DNA from: Capitella teleta
Taxonomy: Eukaryota > Annelida > Polychaeta > Capitellidae
Reading direction: 5' to 3'
Assembly: GCA_000328365.1 (NCBI GenBank)
Contig: KB308638.1
Location: forward strand, 407,167 to 471,166
DNA length: 64,000 bases
Under the pieces are notes generated by a model. The model had not been told where the DNA came from. It searched no databases and was given only the letters and a program-made list of their open reading frames with translations. Positions within the stretch are counted from its first letter, which is position 1. Every line of letters begins with the position of its first letter. Both the position numbers and the translations under genes were made by a program. Of this stretch, positions 60,921 through 64,000 are shown piece by piece.

Positions 60921-61379
60921 ACCAAGATACTGCTCCCAAATTATATTAAGTGATGTTGAAGTAAGGTATACGACGATTGATAGATGACTAAATTTTAATG
61001 ACCGACAAAATGGTTTTTTAAAGGAAACAGAAGAGGTGATACCTAACCAACTAAATAAAGAAATGTGTAACGAATGACAGGTGATTTGTTCATTACTATG
61101 ATAAGTGACCTTAGTATTTTTACTTCAAGATGAATCGCTGGACCGTCTGGCCTGAGTCTCTGCGTCCCTTAATTGGAGCACAAAATAACCCTGCAACCCT
61201 TCATGTACAATTCTGATGATGTCTCTGATTACAAACCGAATAGATAATGAATAACTATTGAGAATTTAACATGCTCAATACAAGAAATACAACACACGTA
61301 TACGCATATTACCTACCGAGTTGATATCTGATGTCATTGATATGAGTATTGAAATCAAGCTTCCCAGGCTTTCGAGATG
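60921..61379. other. Intergenic, nothing recognised
   Basis: AT-rich up to a sharp rise in G+C near 61380. Confidence 0.35.
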
Positions 61380-62919
61380 AGCGAATTAACATAGCTTAGC
61401 GGGGTCGAGGCGACGCGGCCGCGCCCATACCGGGGGCCCTTGGTGCTGATACGATGCACAATGCGCCGTGCTGCGGAGCTGATCACGAGAAGTCTGGTCT
61501 AGTTAGCTAGGGAAAATCCCTCAGCAGGTGGCTTGTAAGGCGAAGCGCTCTCAATGTCGACCGATAATCCCAAAAGTAGGTCACAGGGCTGCGATGCTTG
61601 CACGCAAGAGATCATTGCATGCTAAGTCATCAGCAAACGCGCCCTGCGACGTCGACAAGCAGTTGGTGACGCAGCAGGACATCAGCTCGCAATAATGGGC
61701 ACTTAACGTCGGCAACGATGAAACGTCCAGGGTAGCGTGCCAACAAAGCACATGCACATCGAGAGTCGCTTCACCAGAGCACTTAATAGTAGAGCCGTTA
61801 GCCGCTTGCAGGCCGGGTCCACTGCAACTGCTGCCCGTAGCGCGGTCCGTTGAGGAAGCCGGGAGCATGGACACCTGAGCGCCCATGTCAATAAAGAACG
61901 TGCACCCAGAGTCCCGCAATGCGAGCAGAGCTGAAGAACGGGGGTTCACGCACGCTGTCCTGGACGTGAACCCCCTCGTGCGTTTCCCGCTGGTCTGTTG
62001 CCAGTCACACGGCGACCGGCAGCGAACAGCGCATGCACCGAATCGCTTATGAAAGAAACACAAGCGGCGTCCGGTACCAAGGGCGTCGACCTCCTGTGCA
62101 GCGTCGAAATCCTCTTCGTCGAAGGCGGCTGCAGCATTTGCGGCGTGACCAGGGCGACGCGTCGTAGCGCTGATGCGGTCTGCCTCGAGACAGATCGTGT
62201 AGATCTCTAATCCCCAACACAGCGAGGGCGTTCCTCAGCGGGGCGGGCAGACCTGCAGAACCCGCATGAAGATGTGGTGAAGGAAGAAGTGCTCCCGGTG
62301 CTGACCGTTCAAGCGAAGGATCTCCTCGGCCAACTCGGAGGGGCGGCGGTCGCAGAGTTCCGTGATCTCGAGCAGACGGTCGGCACGCTCGTCCTCTGAC
62401 AGCTCAAAGGTCTTGATCAGGTGTTCCCGAATCGCCTTGTACTGATCGGTAGAGGGCGGTTGCTCAGAGAACTGCACGATGCGAGCCGATGTGTCCGGAT
62501 CCAGTGCGCCCACCACGTCCCAGTACTTCGTTTAATTACAGGTGATCTTCCGTAGACTTAGCTAGGCGTCGGCCTGAGCGAACCACGCCCGAGAGTTGGC
62601 GGGCCAAAACGTGGGAAGGTTTACCGTGACGGCTGCCACGGCCTCTACTTCTGTGCCTCCCATGATGAGAATAAACTGGTCGGTGACGGGCCACGGAAAA
62701 ACCGCACCAAAACGGGTAAACGGGAACGCGCAGCCACTAGGGTCTCACGCTTCGGCGTCGCGACCGTCAGGGTCACCACTGTGGTCGCCAGTGAGAAGTA
62801 GAAATTCGGAGCAGAGCTTATGACCAAACTGACCTTTTTATATTGGCGCACCCACTTTTATGAGTTATCTTGAGTCAATCAATGACCATGATCACATACG
62901 GGGTGGCACGTCCGCCACA
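61380..62919 (-). mobile_element. Ty3/Gypsy-type LTR element fossil, 5' part only
   Basis: Read on the minus strand it begins with an LTR-like start TGTGGCGGACGTGCCACCCC at 62919 and a TATAAAAAG box. A primer-binding-like site TGGTGACCCTGACGG follows at about 62780-62763 (tRNA-Trp type, as in CsRn1-like elements). Then come gag-like sequence (VVGALDPDTSARIV, DERADRLLEITELCDRRPSE, LAEEILRLNGQHREHF) and an aspartic-protease-like segment (FFIDMGAQVSMLP). No RT, integrase or second LTR was found, so it is a broken fragment with several breaks. It is visibly richer in G+C than its surroundings, suggesting recent arrival compared with its neighbours. Confidence 0.75.
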
Positions 62920-64000
62920 CTACCTAGCTTTATTTCATATATTGATGCACTGAATCATTATTTGATGCCAAGTCGCAATCATAACTAGTCAATGAGCTAT
63001 TAGGCTAAGTAGCGATCGAATTTTAAACTTTGAAAAATTCCTGTAACCCTGACCTTTGACCTTTGAACTCCTGGGCAACTAAAATTTTAATGTGGCCTAA
63101 TTTTTGGGCTTGACACGGTCGGGCTGATCCACGGGCGATCGGGATCAGCCATATTGTATAGGGCTAGCTTATGGGCTATACATTTCATAATTATATTTTT
63201 GCCTCAGTGGAGCTATTTCACGAATGCACGTGCAATGTTTGGCTGCAATAATACGAGTCAAAGTATCCCAAGGCAAACATGATTAGTAATTCGCCTTGTT
63301 GCGAGAATAATGATTACACACCACACTATATATTATATATAGTACCTTTTTTTCATACCATTTCAACCCAGCAGAAATGAGATGAGTGACAGCAGAAATG
63401 ACTTCAAATTACCACGGGAAGCCAGAGGTCGTTTTCGTGAAAGTACGCATAGTTCAGTACTTCAGTTCGGTTTAACCAGGTTCAGCTGATCTTGACAAGA
63501 ATTAGCTTTAATGACCAAATAAACCGCGGGCTCAATTCAGCTTAGCTCTCTCAGCGTGTGAACGGTGATTATTAAAAAAAAGTGAACACAAATATTGAAA
63601 CATTATATTCTCCATGTCAGCACGTGCGTCGCCATGGTAACTGAGTGTCTTTCAAAGTTACTCCGTCTTCAACTCCATTTTTCTCAATTGTCAATTTCCT
63701 GACAGTTCGATCATCACGTCCACTCATAATAATGGATGTAACTTCGACACCTTATTTGGGGACGATCTTTTTTTTTCTTCTTCTTCTTCTTCCTATTTTG
63801 CTTCAATGAATTGGAAATTATAAAATTAGATGAGTTAATTCTTGTTCTCTCTTTTTTTTTTTTTTTTTTTTTTTTCTGCGACAAGCGACTCATTTCGGTG
63901 TGGCGCGTCACATAATTATTATGTGTGCGATCTGTGTGTGTGGGAGATTGGTGTCAGAGTTATTCTCGGGAATGAGATTACAACTTTACACGACTGACAA
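62920..64000. other. Intergenic to window end
   Basis: No gene recognised. There is a triplet of TGACCT-type half-sites with 1-bp spacing (63050-63069) and a (TTC)n/poly-T region at about 63768-63875. Confidence 0.4.

Overview
This is an invertebrate animal (metazoan) nuclear scaffold with two assembly gaps (15826-16279 and 56973-57022). It carries compact, intron-rich animal housekeeping genes (many introns are only about 45-90 nt) separated by intergenic DNA full of LINEs, LTR-element fossils, foldback/MITE-like elements and a tRNA-derived SINE. The tiny introns would fit a sponge or another compact-intron invertebrate, but nothing here fixes the phylum and I do not assign one.

Host genes, left to right: triosephosphate isomerase (1742-3375, +, 5 exons, one GC-AG intron); an SDR16C/RDH10-like membrane-anchored short-chain dehydrogenase (4747-6206, -, 5 exons), convergent with it; an isolated THAP zinc-finger exon (8057-8335, -); an intact 5-exon gene of a transposase-like family with a coiled coil (21887-24806, -); pterin-4a-carbinolamine dehydratase (27157-27801, +, 3 exons); an anoctamin/TMEM16 gene (31089/32283-37337, +, about 22-23 exons with two possible first exons); and a giantin-like Golgi tether (38257-51858, -, 16 exons, 3,801 residues by my splicing, with one 9,003-nt exon and a C-terminal membrane anchor), convergent with the anoctamin.

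Mobile DNA: 9.0-21.1 kb holds a foldback transposon with other inverted-repeat elements nested in it, LINE remnants and a Ty3/Gypsy fossil lying against a LINE. 26.2-26.8 kb is a third decayed piece of the same LINE family. 53.2-57.6 kb is a three-level nest: LINE A, interrupted by a CR1/L2-like LINE B, itself interrupted by a 158-bp solo LTR with a 5-bp target duplication. 57.8-59.4 kb is an inverted-repeat element with relatives at 9.0 and 52.9 kb. 61.4-62.9 kb is a GC-rich 5' fragment of a second Ty3/Gypsy-type fossil.

The genes are unrelated housekeeping and membrane-traffic functions (glycolysis, retinoid/steroid-type redox, tetrahydrobiopterin recycling, lipid scrambling or chloride conductance, Golgi tethering); I see no operon or gene cluster logic. 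The points most worth a second look are the giantin-like gene and its giant exon, the intact transposase-like gene with a possible SH3/Tudor-like last exon, a 106-bp duplication carrying exon 1 of the carbinolamine dehydratase, and three perfect short-loop hairpins between 25.1 and 28.5 kb.
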